From: DATILI01 sp035476635
GTDB lineage: Bacteria; Pseudomonadota; Gammaproteobacteria; Burkholderiales; Burkholderiaceae_C
Assembly (NCBI GenBank): GCA_035476635.1
Contig: DATILI010000015.1
Location: 1-23,285 of the forward strand
Length of the DNA: 23,285 nt
Direction: 5' to 3'
Shown one piece after another: positions 6,032 to 13,418 of this stretch. The notes under the pieces were generated by a model that saw nothing but the letters and a program-made list of their open reading frames with translations, was not told the origin of the DNA and made no database searches. Made by a program: the position numbers and the translations under genes. Within the stretch, counting starts at the first letter, position 1; each line of letters starts with the position of its first letter.

Positions 6032-8821
6032 TCAGTGCAGCCCGGGCCGAATTGCGAGAGTGCTCGCAGCGCTCGTCGCACTTGCATCCGACATCGCCAC
6101 GCGGTAGGTGTTCCGGCCCGCTGCCTTCGCCAGGTACAAGGCCTCGTCGGCCTTGGCGAGCAGCTTGGAGGCGGTCGTGGGCGGCATCGAACCGTCGTGG
6201 TAGGCGATGCCTATGCTGGTGGTGACATCGAGCCAGTGGCCTTCGATCTCGAAGGGCTGGTTGACCATCGCGACGATCTTGCGGGCCACGAACTGCGGTT
6301 CGTCCTCGTTGTGCAGGCTTTCGAGGATCACGACGAATTCGTCGCCGGCCAGGCGGGCCACGGTATCGGTCAATCGCACGCTGCTTGCCAAGCGCTTGGC
6401 GAACGCCTTCAGTACCGCGTCGCCGGCAGCATGGCCCAGCGTATCGTTGATCGTCTTGAAGTGATCGATATCGAGAAACATCAACGCGACCGCGTCCTTG
6501 GCGCGGGCGGCGCGCGCCAGCACCTCGGGCAGCTTTTCGTTGTATTGAAGCCGATTGGGCAAGCCTGTGAGCGTGTCAAAACGCGCCTGGGCATGCAGTC
6601 GCCGTTCGACGGTCTTGAGTTCGGTCACGTCGGTCGTCAGCGCGTAGATGCCCTTGACGCTGCCGTCGATGTCGATATCGGGGATGTAGCAGACACTGGT
6701 AATGCGCAGCACGCCATTGACCGCGGCCTCGTCCTCGAACTCCACCCGCTCCCCACTCAAGGCCCGTTCGATATACGGTCGGCGCATTTCGTAGAGCGTC
6801 GGCCCGAATACCTCACGGCTGTACCGGCCAATCACCAGGCGCGGATCGATGCCCAGCCAGGTGTTGTAGGTTGCATTTGCGAATTGCAGGCGCTGCTCCT
6901 TGTCGAGGTAGGAAATCAGCACCGGCAGGTTGTCCGTGATCTGGCGCAGGCGTTGCTCGCTGCGGGCGCGCGCCAGGTCGGCCAGGCGCTGCGCCGTCAC
7001 GTCGAAGCTCATCAGGTAAAAGCCCCGCACAACGCCATCGCTGGTTCGATCGGGCACCAGGTGCGCCTGGTAGTGGGCGTCGCGGCCCTTGTGCTGAATG
7101 TGGCCCTCGAAATTGCATGCCTCGCCTTGCAGCACCCTGCGGACATGGGGTTCGTGCAGCGCGTAATTGGCCTCGCCGATCCCCGCGCGAAGGGTCAGGC
7201 GCGGAATGTCTTCGAACTTCAAGCCGAGCTGGTGCAACACCGTGTCATTGGCAAACAGGCAGCGCTCCTGCGCGTCGAAGTGCCCCACCATGGCGGGGAT
7301 GTTGTTCGTGATGTCGCGCAAGCGCTGCTCGCTCTCCTGCAGTTGCTTCTCCGCCTGCTTGCGCTCCGTGATGTCTCGCAAAAAGGCATTGGCCGAATAC
7401 AGATCGCCCTCGCGCACGGGAGCGACCGAAAGTTCAATGGGAATTTCGCGCCCGTTCCTGTGCAGGGCCGTCGTCTCAACGCGTCGATTGGGAGTGGCCC
7501 CTTGCGCATTGACGGCAAAGTGCGCCGCACCGGCGCTGTAGGGCTGGTGATGCGCCGCGGGGAACAGCACGTCGGCGATGAGACAGCCTAGAACTTCTTC
7601 GCGTTGCCAGCCAAAGCTCAGTTCCGCCTGGCGGTTCCATTCGCGTATCCTGCCACCCGCGTCGATGCTGATGAAGGCATCCGGTGCGTGCGTAAGAATG
7701 CTTCGCACACGCTCCTCTTCCCGCGCATGCGCAAGCTGTGCCTCCTTGAGTTCCGTGATGTCCAGCACCATGGAAACCAGGCCCACCACGCTGCCATCCT
7801 CGGCGCGATCCGGCAGGTAGTCTGTCCGCAGGTAGGTGGGCTTTCCGCCGATCACGCTGAGGCGTTCAAACTGCTGGCGCCGGCCACGCAAGGCGCCATC
7901 GATGTAGGGCCGCAGCACCGCATAGGTATCGGAGCGCAGCCCCTCGGCCACCGTGCCGCCAATCAGGGAAGCGGGGGCTATGTTCAGCAACCCCTGGTAG
8001 TGCGCATTGGCGAAGCGGTAACGCTCGTTCCGGTCGACATAGGCGATGAGCGTGGGCAGGTTGTCCGCGATCAGGCGCACGAATCGTTCGGACTGGCGCG
8101 CCTGTTCGCTGGTTTGGGCCAGGGCCGCGGCCATCTGGTCGAATCGGCGCGAAAGGTCGCCCAGCTCGTCTGGCGCATGGCTGGCAATGCGTCCCGACAG
8201 ATCGCCCCGGCCAATGGCGGCGGCGGCTTCGTCGAGCCTCGCCATCGGGAGCAGCACACGCTGGCGCACCACCAGGGCCAGCACAACCAGCAGCACCAGC
8301 ATGCAGACAGGCATGGCGAGGGCAGCCAACTGGAATTCGCGTTCAGTCTTGCCGCGCACCAGGGCCGCGTCCTGAGACCACTGGTAGGCGTAGTCGCTCA
8401 TGGCCTGTGTGCTCTTCAGCAACTGGTCGAGCAACACTTCCTTGCGACGCTGCGAAAAGGGATCGCCGCCCTTGCCGATTTCTTCCAGCCGCGTGAACAG
8501 CTGCGGCAGGGCTTGCGTCGCCGCCTGCAGTTCCTCGAGCGCTGGACTGGCCGCTCGCGACGATGCCTCAGTGCGCAGCGTGGCCGCGATCGCGCCATGG
8601 CTCTGGTGCCATTGCTGCGCCACGCGCCGCTCCGCATGCCGCGCGTATTCCTGCGTCAGCACGAGCAGGCCCGACACCGCGTGCGACGTGCTCTGCGCAC
8701 GCGACAGCGTTTCGCTGGCCCGGCCCTCGTCCCGGGCCGCGCTGACCACCAGCAATACAGCGACCAGCGCCAGGCTCAGTGAAACGGCAATCGCGACGAG
8801 CAGCTGAGTTCGGATGCGCAT
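6032..8821 (-). CDS. Membrane-bound PAS/GGDEF diguanylate cyclase
   Basis: A 929-aa inner-membrane sensor predicted to make c-di-GMP from two GTP. A transmembrane helix (about 7-28), a helical periplasmic sensor region (29-165) and a second helix (166-186) lead into a HAMP domain (about 187-240). Four PAS modules follow (about 247-360, 372-487, 497-612 and 622-738). The first, third and fourth resemble each other, with NLPxLI.Y.D and RFANA-type motifs. The GGDEF domain (about 745-910) has DTLTGLPNR, LDIDHFKTIND and the signature written AGDEF (825-829). An intact inhibitory I-site RxxD (R816-D819) lies exactly five residues before it. There is no EAL domain. A change in the first Gly is tolerated in active cyclases, so activity and product feedback are predicted. 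It is divergent from the Bug gene and convergent with the monooxygenase. Confidence 0.93.
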   Translation of the reverse strand: MRIRTQLLVAIAVSLSLALVAVLLVVSAARDEGRASETLSRAQSTSHAVSGLLVLTQEYARHAERRVAQQWHQSHGAIAATLRTEASSRAASPALEELQAATQALPQLFTRLEEIGKGGDPFSQRRKEVLLDQLLKSTQAMSDYAYQWSQDAALVRGKTEREFQLAALAMPVCMLVLLVVLALVVRQRVLLPMARLDEAAAAIGRGDLSGRIASHAPDELGDLSRRFDQMAAALAQTSEQARQSERFVRLIADNLPTLIAYVDRNERYRFANAHYQGLLNIAPASLIGGTVAEGLRSDTYAVLRPYIDGALRGRRQQFERLSVIGGKPTYLRTDYLPDRAEDGSVVGLVSMVLDITELKEAQLAHAREEERVRSILTHAPDAFISIDAGGRIREWNRQAELSFGWQREEVLGCLIADVLFPAAHHQPYSAGAAHFAVNAQGATPNRRVETTALHRNGREIPIELSVAPVREGDLYSANAFLRDITERKQAEKQLQESEQRLRDITNNIPAMVGHFDAQERCLFANDTVLHQLGLKFEDIPRLTLRAGIGEANYALHEPHVRRVLQGEACNFEGHIQHKGRDAHYQAHLVPDRTSDGVVRGFYLMSFDVTAQRLADLARARSEQRLRQITDNLPVLISYLDKEQRLQFANATYNTWLGIDPRLVIGRYSREVFGPTLYEMRRPYIERALSGERVEFEDEAAVNGVLRITSVCYIPDIDIDGSVKGIYALTTDVTELKTVERRLHAQARFDTLTGLPNRLQYNEKLPEVLARAARAKDAVALMFLDIDHFKTINDTLGHAAGDAVLKAFAKRLASSVRLTDTVARLAGDEFVVILESLHNEDEPQFVARKIVAMVNQPFEIEGHWLDVTTSIGIAYHDGSMPPTTASKLLAKADEALYLAKAAGRNTYRVAMSDASATSAASTLAIRPGLH

Positions 8822-9065
8822 GGCTTCATTCGCTTGAGGGCGCCCAGAGGCACAGGCTCACAGCCACCGCGAGCCACAGGGCGACCCGACGCTTCAGGCT
8901 GCACGGCAATTCAGGTGCTCGGCGCATAGACAGGCATTTTAGGCATCGGTTTCGCAGATCACGGCGACTGGTCTTGACGCATCCCGGACCGATCGCGCAC
9001 AGTGTGGCAGCGAGTCGGGCGCATGTCGATAGCCCGGCCACCGACCGCAAAAGGAGAAATGCCTG
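8822..9065. other. Intergenic region between divergent cyclase and Bug genes
   Basis: A 244-bp gap that must hold both promoters. I see no strong hexamer pair. The direct repeat AGGCAT-TTT-AGGCAT (8932-8946) contains a possible minus-strand -10 (TAAAAT, complement of 8936-8941) for the cyclase, but no matching -35. A TTGACG at about 8973 has no convincing -10. The only clear signal is the AAGGAG ribosome-binding site at 9051-9056 serving the Bug gene. No small gene is supported. Confidence 0.4.
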
Positions 9066-10034
9066 ATGATGAAGCGGCGCCGATTCACCGCAGCCATGCT
9101 GGCTGCACCGATCTGGCCGTCCTGGAGCCTTGCGCAAAGCGGGCCGTATCCAAACCGGCCGGTCAAGCTGGTCGTTCCATTTCCGCCCGGTTCCGCGGGC
9201 GACCTTGTGAGCCGCATGCTGGCCAGCAAATTGCAGGCCGGTCTCGGCCAGCCAGTCGTGCTCGAGCACAAGCCCGGAGCCGCCGGCAACATTGCTGCCG
9301 AGTTCGTGGCGCGCGCACCCGCGGATGGCTACACGCTGCTTTCCGCCACCTCGGCGATTGTCATCACCCCCTGGCTGCAGAAGGCGCCCATTGATCCGGC
9401 AATCGACCTGCTACCCCTGTCGCAAACCATCGCCGGGTCCTACGTGTTGTTGGTGAATCCATCCTTTCCCGCCAGGACCTTCCCCGAGTTCCTGGAGGTC
9501 GCCAGGAAGAATCCGGGCAAGTTCAGTTATGCCAGCTATGGAAACGGCTCCGGCACCCATCTCGCGATGGAGCTGCTCAAGGTCCGCGCCGGCCTGTTCA
9601 TCACCCACGTGCCTTATCGCGGCGCAGCGCCGGCGATGCACGATTTGATCGGTGGCCGGGTCGAGATGGCCTTTGACACCACACTTACCGCGATCCCGCA
9701 AATCCGCGCCGGCAAAGTCCGCGCCATCGCCCTGGGCGGGCCGACGACCTACGATGTATTGCCCGGTGTGCCGACCATTGCACAGACCTTCGCAGGCTTT
9801 GACACCGATGGCTGGCAAGGCATTTTTGCCCCAGTCGGAACGCCGCAAGACATTGCCAGGCGCCTGTGCCAGGAGATCGCCAAGGCCATGCAATCGCCGG
9901 ATGTGACAACCCGCCTCAACGAGCTGGGGTTTCAGTCCATTGGCGGCACGCAGCAATCGTTCACGGTGCTGGTTGCGGCCGAACATGCGCGCTATGGCCA
10001 ATTGATCCGCGAGCGCGGCATCAGGCCTGACTAG
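9066..10034 (+). CDS. Bug-family periplasmic solute-binding protein (TTT SBP)
   Basis: A 322-aa periplasmic receptor of the Bug (Bordetella uptake gene)/tripartite tricarboxylate transporter family, which binds small carboxylates or related ligands. The N-terminus KRRRFTAAMLAAP...SLAQ is a signal peptide, possibly Tat-compatible. The mature protein begins PYPNRPVKLVVPFPPGS. Family hallmarks are PFPPGSAGD, EHKPGAAGNIAAEFVA, ADGYTLL, YGNGSGTHLA and HVPYRGAAPA. ATG 9066 lies 9 nt after AAGGAG; ATG 9069 is the only close alternative. No TctA/TctB membrane partners are present, as is common for solitary Bug genes in Alcaligenaceae. Its 3' end overlaps the opposing permease gene by 14 bp. The ligand cannot be predicted. 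Confidence 0.93.
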   Translation: MMKRRRFTAAMLAAPIWPSWSLAQSGPYPNRPVKLVVPFPPGSAGDLVSRMLASKLQAGLGQPVVLEHKPGAAGNIAAEFVARAPADGYTLLSATSAIVITPWLQKAPIDPAIDLLPLSQTIAGSYVLLVNPSFPARTFPEFLEVARKNPGKFSYASYGNGSGTHLAMELLKVRAGLFITHVPYRGAAPAMHDLIGGRVEMAFDTTLTAIPQIRAGKVRAIALGGPTTYDVLPGVPTIAQTFAGFDTDGWQGIFAPVGTPQDIARRLCQEIAKAMQSPDVTTRLNELGFQSIGGTQQSFTVLVAAEHARYGQLIRERGIRPD

Positions 10035-10788
10035 AAGTGACCAGCCGAGGCAGCGACGAAGCCAGCAGCGCCACCCCCGAGGCTGTCAACAGGCCCAGCA
10101 CGATCCGGCGAAACGCCGTCTGGCTGATGCCCACATAGACGCGCGCACCGATGAAGCTGGAGACCAGCACGGCCGGCGCAACGATGGCGAGCATGGGCAG
10201 CGCCTGCGCAGTGACCACGCCGGTGCCGACATAAATACCCATCGTGATCGCCAGCGCAATGAGATTGAAATTCTGGATCACGGATCGCTGCAGGTCCTTG
10301 TCGAACCCCCGTAGCGTGCACCACAGCGTAGGCAGGACCCCGGTAAAACCGCCAATGCCGCCCATCACGCCGCCCAGGGCGCCGACGACGCCATCGGCGA
10401 AGCGCCCACCGCGCGCGATCCGCGGCAGGCTGCCGGATATCAACATGACCGGACACCACAGCACCAGGAAGCCGCCCAGCAAGGCCTTGAACAAATCGAC
10501 GTTCAACAAGGGGAGAACGGCCACGCCGATCGGTATGCCGACGGCGCCTCCGATCACGAACGGCAGCAGCAGCTTCGCGTCAAAGGCCCTTCGCACTGAG
10601 AACGCCGCGACCAACTGCCCTGTCAGCGCACCGAAAACCGCCATTCCCGCCGCAAGCCGCGGGTCGACCGTCCATGCCCAGAACGACATGGCGACCATGC
10701 CGAAGGCAAAGCCGGACAAGCCCTGCACGAACCCGGCAACGATGGCGCCGAGCGTGACAACCATGAGCAGGGAGTCCGTGGCCATCAT
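10021..10788 (-). CDS. TauE/SafE-family membrane permease
   Basis: A 255-aa polytopic inner-membrane protein of the TauE/SafE (DUF81) family, whose members export or import sulfite, sulfoacetate or other small organic acids. It has about seven or eight hydrophobic helices, with the typical opening GAIVAGFVQGLSGFAFG, a central GGVMGGIGGFTG loop and a second-half repeat GxxxGARVYVGIS. The start ATG at 10788 overlaps the stop of the upstream hydrolase gene (ATGA, 10785-10788), so the two are translationally coupled. Its last 14 bp overlap the end of the convergent Bug gene. Pairing with the hydrolase suggests transport of that enzyme's substrate or product; the substrate itself is unknown. Confidence 0.88.
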   Translation of the reverse strand: MMATDSLLMVVTLGAIVAGFVQGLSGFAFGMVAMSFWAWTVDPRLAAGMAVFGALTGQLVAAFSVRRAFDAKLLLPFVIGGAVGIPIGVAVLPLLNVDLFKALLGGFLVLWCPVMLISGSLPRIARGGRFADGVVGALGGVMGGIGGFTGVLPTLWCTLRGFDKDLQRSVIQNFNLIALAITMGIYVGTGVVTAQALPMLAIVAPAVLVSSFIGARVYVGISQTAFRRIVLGLLTASGVALLASSLPRLVTSSQA

Positions 10789-11720
10789 TTCGCTGGCTCC
10801 TTTGCACGAAGACGCGGAACGAGTTCGAGTACCGCCTGGGCAAATACTTGTGGCACCTCCTGTGGCATGTTGTGGCCCACGCCAGGGACCTGCCGATGCG
10901 AACGCGGGCCGGTGAAACGGTGGGCGTGGACCGAAGCATCGGTTGGTGGGCGCACACCGTCGTCCATTCCGTCAAAGGTAATGCTGGGAACGGTGATCGC
11001 GGGTTGCGCTGCGAGCCGCTGCTCGATTGCGGCATAGGCAGGGTCGCCGTCGGCGAGCGCGAAGCGGTGGCGATACGACTGGATCACGACATCCACGAAA
11101 TCAGGATTTTCGAATGCCATGGCGCTACGCTCAAACGTGGCATCGTCAAACTGCCATGTCGGGGACCAGAGCTTCCAAAGCAGCCGGGTCAGTGCGCGGC
11201 GATCGGCCACCAGGCCGGCGCGCCCGCGCTCGCTGTGAAAGTAGTATTGGTACCACAGGCTGTGCTCGTTCTCGGGTGTGTCCGGCACCATGGCGCGGGC
11301 AATGTCCTGGATGTTGTAGCTGTTGAACGACAGCAGTCCGGCGCATCGCTCAGGCCATAGCGCAGCCACCACGCATGCCGCGCGACCGCCCCAGTCGTAG
11401 CCGGCGAGCACGGCGCGCGGTATGGCGAGCGCATCCATCAATGCGAGCAGGTCCGCACCAAGCGCGGCCTGTTCGCCCGAGCGCGGCGTGCCACCACGCA
11501 GGAACCGCGTTGGCCCGTAGCCGCGCAGATAGGGAACAAGCACGCGGCAACCGGCGGCAGCAAGTTGAGGCACCACATTGGCATACGCATGGATGTCGTA
11601 CGGAAAACCGTGCATGAGGAACACCGGGGGCCCGTCGACCGGGCCGGCTTCGAAGTACGCGATTTCCAGCGCGCCGGCCTCGATGCGACGCAATGGCTCC
11701 ATTCGTTCGGGGTTTGTCAT
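10785..11720 (-). CDS. Alpha/beta-hydrolase, epoxide hydrolase/dehalogenase-like
   Basis: A 311-aa alpha/beta-fold hydrolase. The oxyanion motif is HGFP (37-40), followed by LRGYGPTRF. The nucleophile elbow GYDWGG puts an aspartate (D109) where esterases carry serine, which is typical of epoxide hydrolases and haloalkane/haloacid dehalogenases. The catalytic His is in PGVGHNMPQE (H283), with acidic candidates in DGMDDG. A cap segment has clustered tyrosines (WYQYYFHSERGR), as in epoxide hydrolases. ATG at 11718-11720 is preferred because AAGGA lies 7 nt upstream; an ATG five codons earlier (11735) lacks a ribosome-binding site. It is coupled to the TauE/SafE gene by ATGA overlap. The class is confident; the exact reaction is not. 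Confidence 0.88.
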   Translation of the reverse strand: MTNPERMEPLRRIEAGALEIAYFEAGPVDGPPVFLMHGFPYDIHAYANVVPQLAAAGCRVLVPYLRGYGPTRFLRGGTPRSGEQAALGADLLALMDALAIPRAVLAGYDWGGRAACVVAALWPERCAGLLSFNSYNIQDIARAMVPDTPENEHSLWYQYYFHSERGRAGLVADRRALTRLLWKLWSPTWQFDDATFERSAMAFENPDFVDVVIQSYRHRFALADGDPAYAAIEQRLAAQPAITVPSITFDGMDDGVRPPTDASVHAHRFTGPRSHRQVPGVGHNMPQEVPQVFAQAVLELVPRLRAKEPAK

Positions 11721-11818
11721 GTCAGAGTCCTTCATTTCATGGCGACAGGGGATCCCAGAGGGTTTGGTACTTCGATGGCTTGATTTGAGTGCACAATTCC
11801 TGGCACGCCACGTTGACC

Positions 11819-12370
11819 ATGACTCTGCAAACCAACGCCCCGCCCCCGCTGCTCGTTGCGCTCGGCATCGTACTCCTCGCCGGTGCCGCCATACTGGCCT
11901 GGTTTTCCGCGACCGCGACCCTGCACCTCACGCGCACAGGTGATGCAGCGGCAGCGACGGTGCTGATAGTCCGCGCGGACTTTGAAGAACGCCTGTTCGG
12001 CCTGATCCCGATTGCCAGCGAGCGCATAGACGGCATCCGATCGGTATCCGTGGTGAGCGCAGGCGCGCCCGACTCCACCTCTCGCACCAATACATCCAAA
12101 CGGCTGGTCTTCGACACCGCGGCAGGCCCGGTCGATCGCGGCTACACGCAGCAGCGCTTCAGCAGAGACTACCCGGCCATCCGCGACTTCTTCGCCAGCG
12201 AGTCGCAGCGCGAATTCACCGTGTCCAGCGCCGGCACCTTCTGGGAGGCCTTGCGCTTCATCGCCGCGCAGGTGGGTGTGTTGTTTCTGGCGGCACTCGG
12301 ACTTTTGCTGATTTATCTCGGGATGCGCGGGCTGTTTCCGGACCCGAATGCCGGGATTGGGCCGGTATGA
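11819..12370 (+). CDS. Hypothetical two-helix membrane protein
   Basis: A 183-aa protein of unknown function. An N-terminal transmembrane helix (about residues 9-32, LLVALGIVLLAGAAILAWF) is followed by a soluble region of about 110 residues with a beta-rich look, then a second helix near the C-terminus (about 145-170, VGVLFLAALGLLLIYLGM). Both ends are probably on the same side of the membrane, with the central domain on the other. ATG 11819 was chosen because it sits just before the first helix; GTG 11789 in the same frame is possible, and neither has a good ribosome-binding site. The last 113 bp overlap the tail of the convergent LysR gene. It diverges from the hydrolase across about 100 bp. 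Confidence 0.65.
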   Translation: MTLQTNAPPPLLVALGIVLLAGAAILAWFSATATLHLTRTGDAAAATVLIVRADFEERLFGLIPIASERIDGIRSVSVVSAGAPDSTSRTNTSKRLVFDTAAGPVDRGYTQQRFSRDYPAIRDFFASESQREFTVSSAGTFWEALRFIAAQVGVLFLAALGLLLIYLGMRGLFPDPNAGIGPV

Positions 12371-13289
12371 CTGGGAGCGCTGCCGAATGATGGTCAAGTT
12401 GTTCCGCGCAAACGCCTCGAACACACGCGCGCAACCACTGGTGCGCTGAATCGGCATCCATGCGCGGGTGCCAGAGCATCGCAACCGTGATCTCCGGCGT
12501 CACGACCGGAAGGGGAAAACCATGCATCCCGGTGCGCAGGTTTCTGCTGTGCTGTTCGGGAACCGTGGCGATCAGGTCAGAAGACCTGGCCAGCGCCAGT
12601 GCCGCTGAAAAGCCACCGACGGTCGTGGCGATCTCCCGCTCCAGTCCAAGTGCCTTCAGGGCTTCATCTATCGGCCCCTTGTCCAGCCCCCGGCGCGAGA
12701 CAAGGATGTGCCTGCCGGACGCATAGCGCAATGGCGTGAGCTGGCCGTGGCTCAGCGCGTGTCCCGCGCGCACGACGCCGATGAAGCGGTCATTGAACAA
12801 GGCGCGCGTGCGCACCTCCGGGCTCGTCGTGTCCCCGACGACGCCAGTTTCCAGGTCGACGGTTCCGTCGCGCAGCGGCGTGCTGTCCTTGTCCAGTTTC
12901 TGCACGAAGCGCAGCCGCACGCCAGGAGCCTCCTCGCTGACGCGAGCGATCAGGCCCGGCCCGAAGTTTTCGACAAAGCCATCGCTGGTCCGCAGCGTGA
13001 ACGTGCGAACGAGCTGCCTGAGGTTGAGCTTCTCGGCGGGGCGCAGAACCGCCTGGGCTTCCTGCACCAGCTGGCCGACCCGCTCGCGCAGTTCCAGCGC
13101 CCGCGGTGTGGGAACGAGACCGCGACCGGCCCTTACCAGCAACGGGTCGCCGGTCGCCTCGCGCAATCGCGCCAGCGCCCGACTCATGGCCGACGGACTC
13201 AGCCGCAGGCGCTGCGCCGCGCGTGCAACGTTGCCTTCCGCGAGCAGCACATCCAGCGTGGCCAGCAAGTTGAGATCAGGCGTTGTCAT
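12258..13289 (-). CDS. LysR-family transcriptional regulator
   Basis: A 343-aa LysR-type regulator. The N-terminal winged helix-turn-helix (about 5-64) has the hallmark arrangement GNVARAAQRLRLSPSAMSRALARLREATGDPLLVR. The rest is the periplasmic-binding-like effector domain. The protein is about 35-40 residues longer than usual: after WLRACVRGVCAEQ the tail is Pro/Arg/Ser-rich and low in structure, and it lies antisense to the end of the neighbouring membrane-protein gene. It diverges from an MFS exporter gene across 129 bp containing palindromes, the classic layout for LysR control of the divergent gene. The effector is unknown but may be an exporter substrate. Confidence 0.92.
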   Translation of the reverse strand: MTTPDLNLLATLDVLLAEGNVARAAQRLRLSPSAMSRALARLREATGDPLLVRAGRGLVPTPRALELRERVGQLVQEAQAVLRPAEKLNLRQLVRTFTLRTSDGFVENFGPGLIARVSEEAPGVRLRFVQKLDKDSTPLRDGTVDLETGVVGDTTSPEVRTRALFNDRFIGVVRAGHALSHGQLTPLRYASGRHILVSRRGLDKGPIDEALKALGLEREIATTVGGFSAALALARSSDLIATVPEQHSRNLRTGMHGFPLPVVTPEITVAMLWHPRMDADSAHQWLRACVRGVCAEQLDHHSAALPVIPAQSRHSGPETARASRDKSAKVRVPPETTHPPARR

Positions 13290-13373
13290 GTGCCAACCAT
13301 AGCAGGGATCGAAGTTGACATGGCGTCAGGCGCACGAACAAAGTGCAAGCGACGCGCCTTCCGCTTTTCCACT

Positions 13374-13397
13374 CGGATCCATACGATCCGTTGGATC
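13374..13397. promoter_or_regulatory. Overlapping palindromes in LysR/MFS intergenic region
   Basis: CGGATC-N5-GATCCG (13374-13390) and GATCC-GTT-GGATC (13385-13397) are perfect palindromes sharing one arm, located 22 bp before the MFS start codon. They are candidate binding sites for the divergent LysR protein. The arms do not match the simple T-N11-A LysR box exactly, so assignment to LysR rests on position. Confidence 0.4.
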
Positions 13398-13418
13398 TCG
13401 ACTACTTCACACATCCCC

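Noticed and set aside
6035..7591. Long plus-strand open frame of 518 codons
   Set aside because: It lies wholly antisense to the PAS/GGDEF gene, has no recognisable domain, and is explained by high GC content at third positions.
8973..9005. TTGACG as a -35 box for the Bug gene
   Set aside because: No acceptable -10 hexamer occurs at 16-19 nt spacing.
12708..13418. Large N-terminal extension of the MFS protein
   Set aside because: This part is antisense to the LysR helix-turn-helix region and not membrane-like; the transporter begins naturally at 13419.
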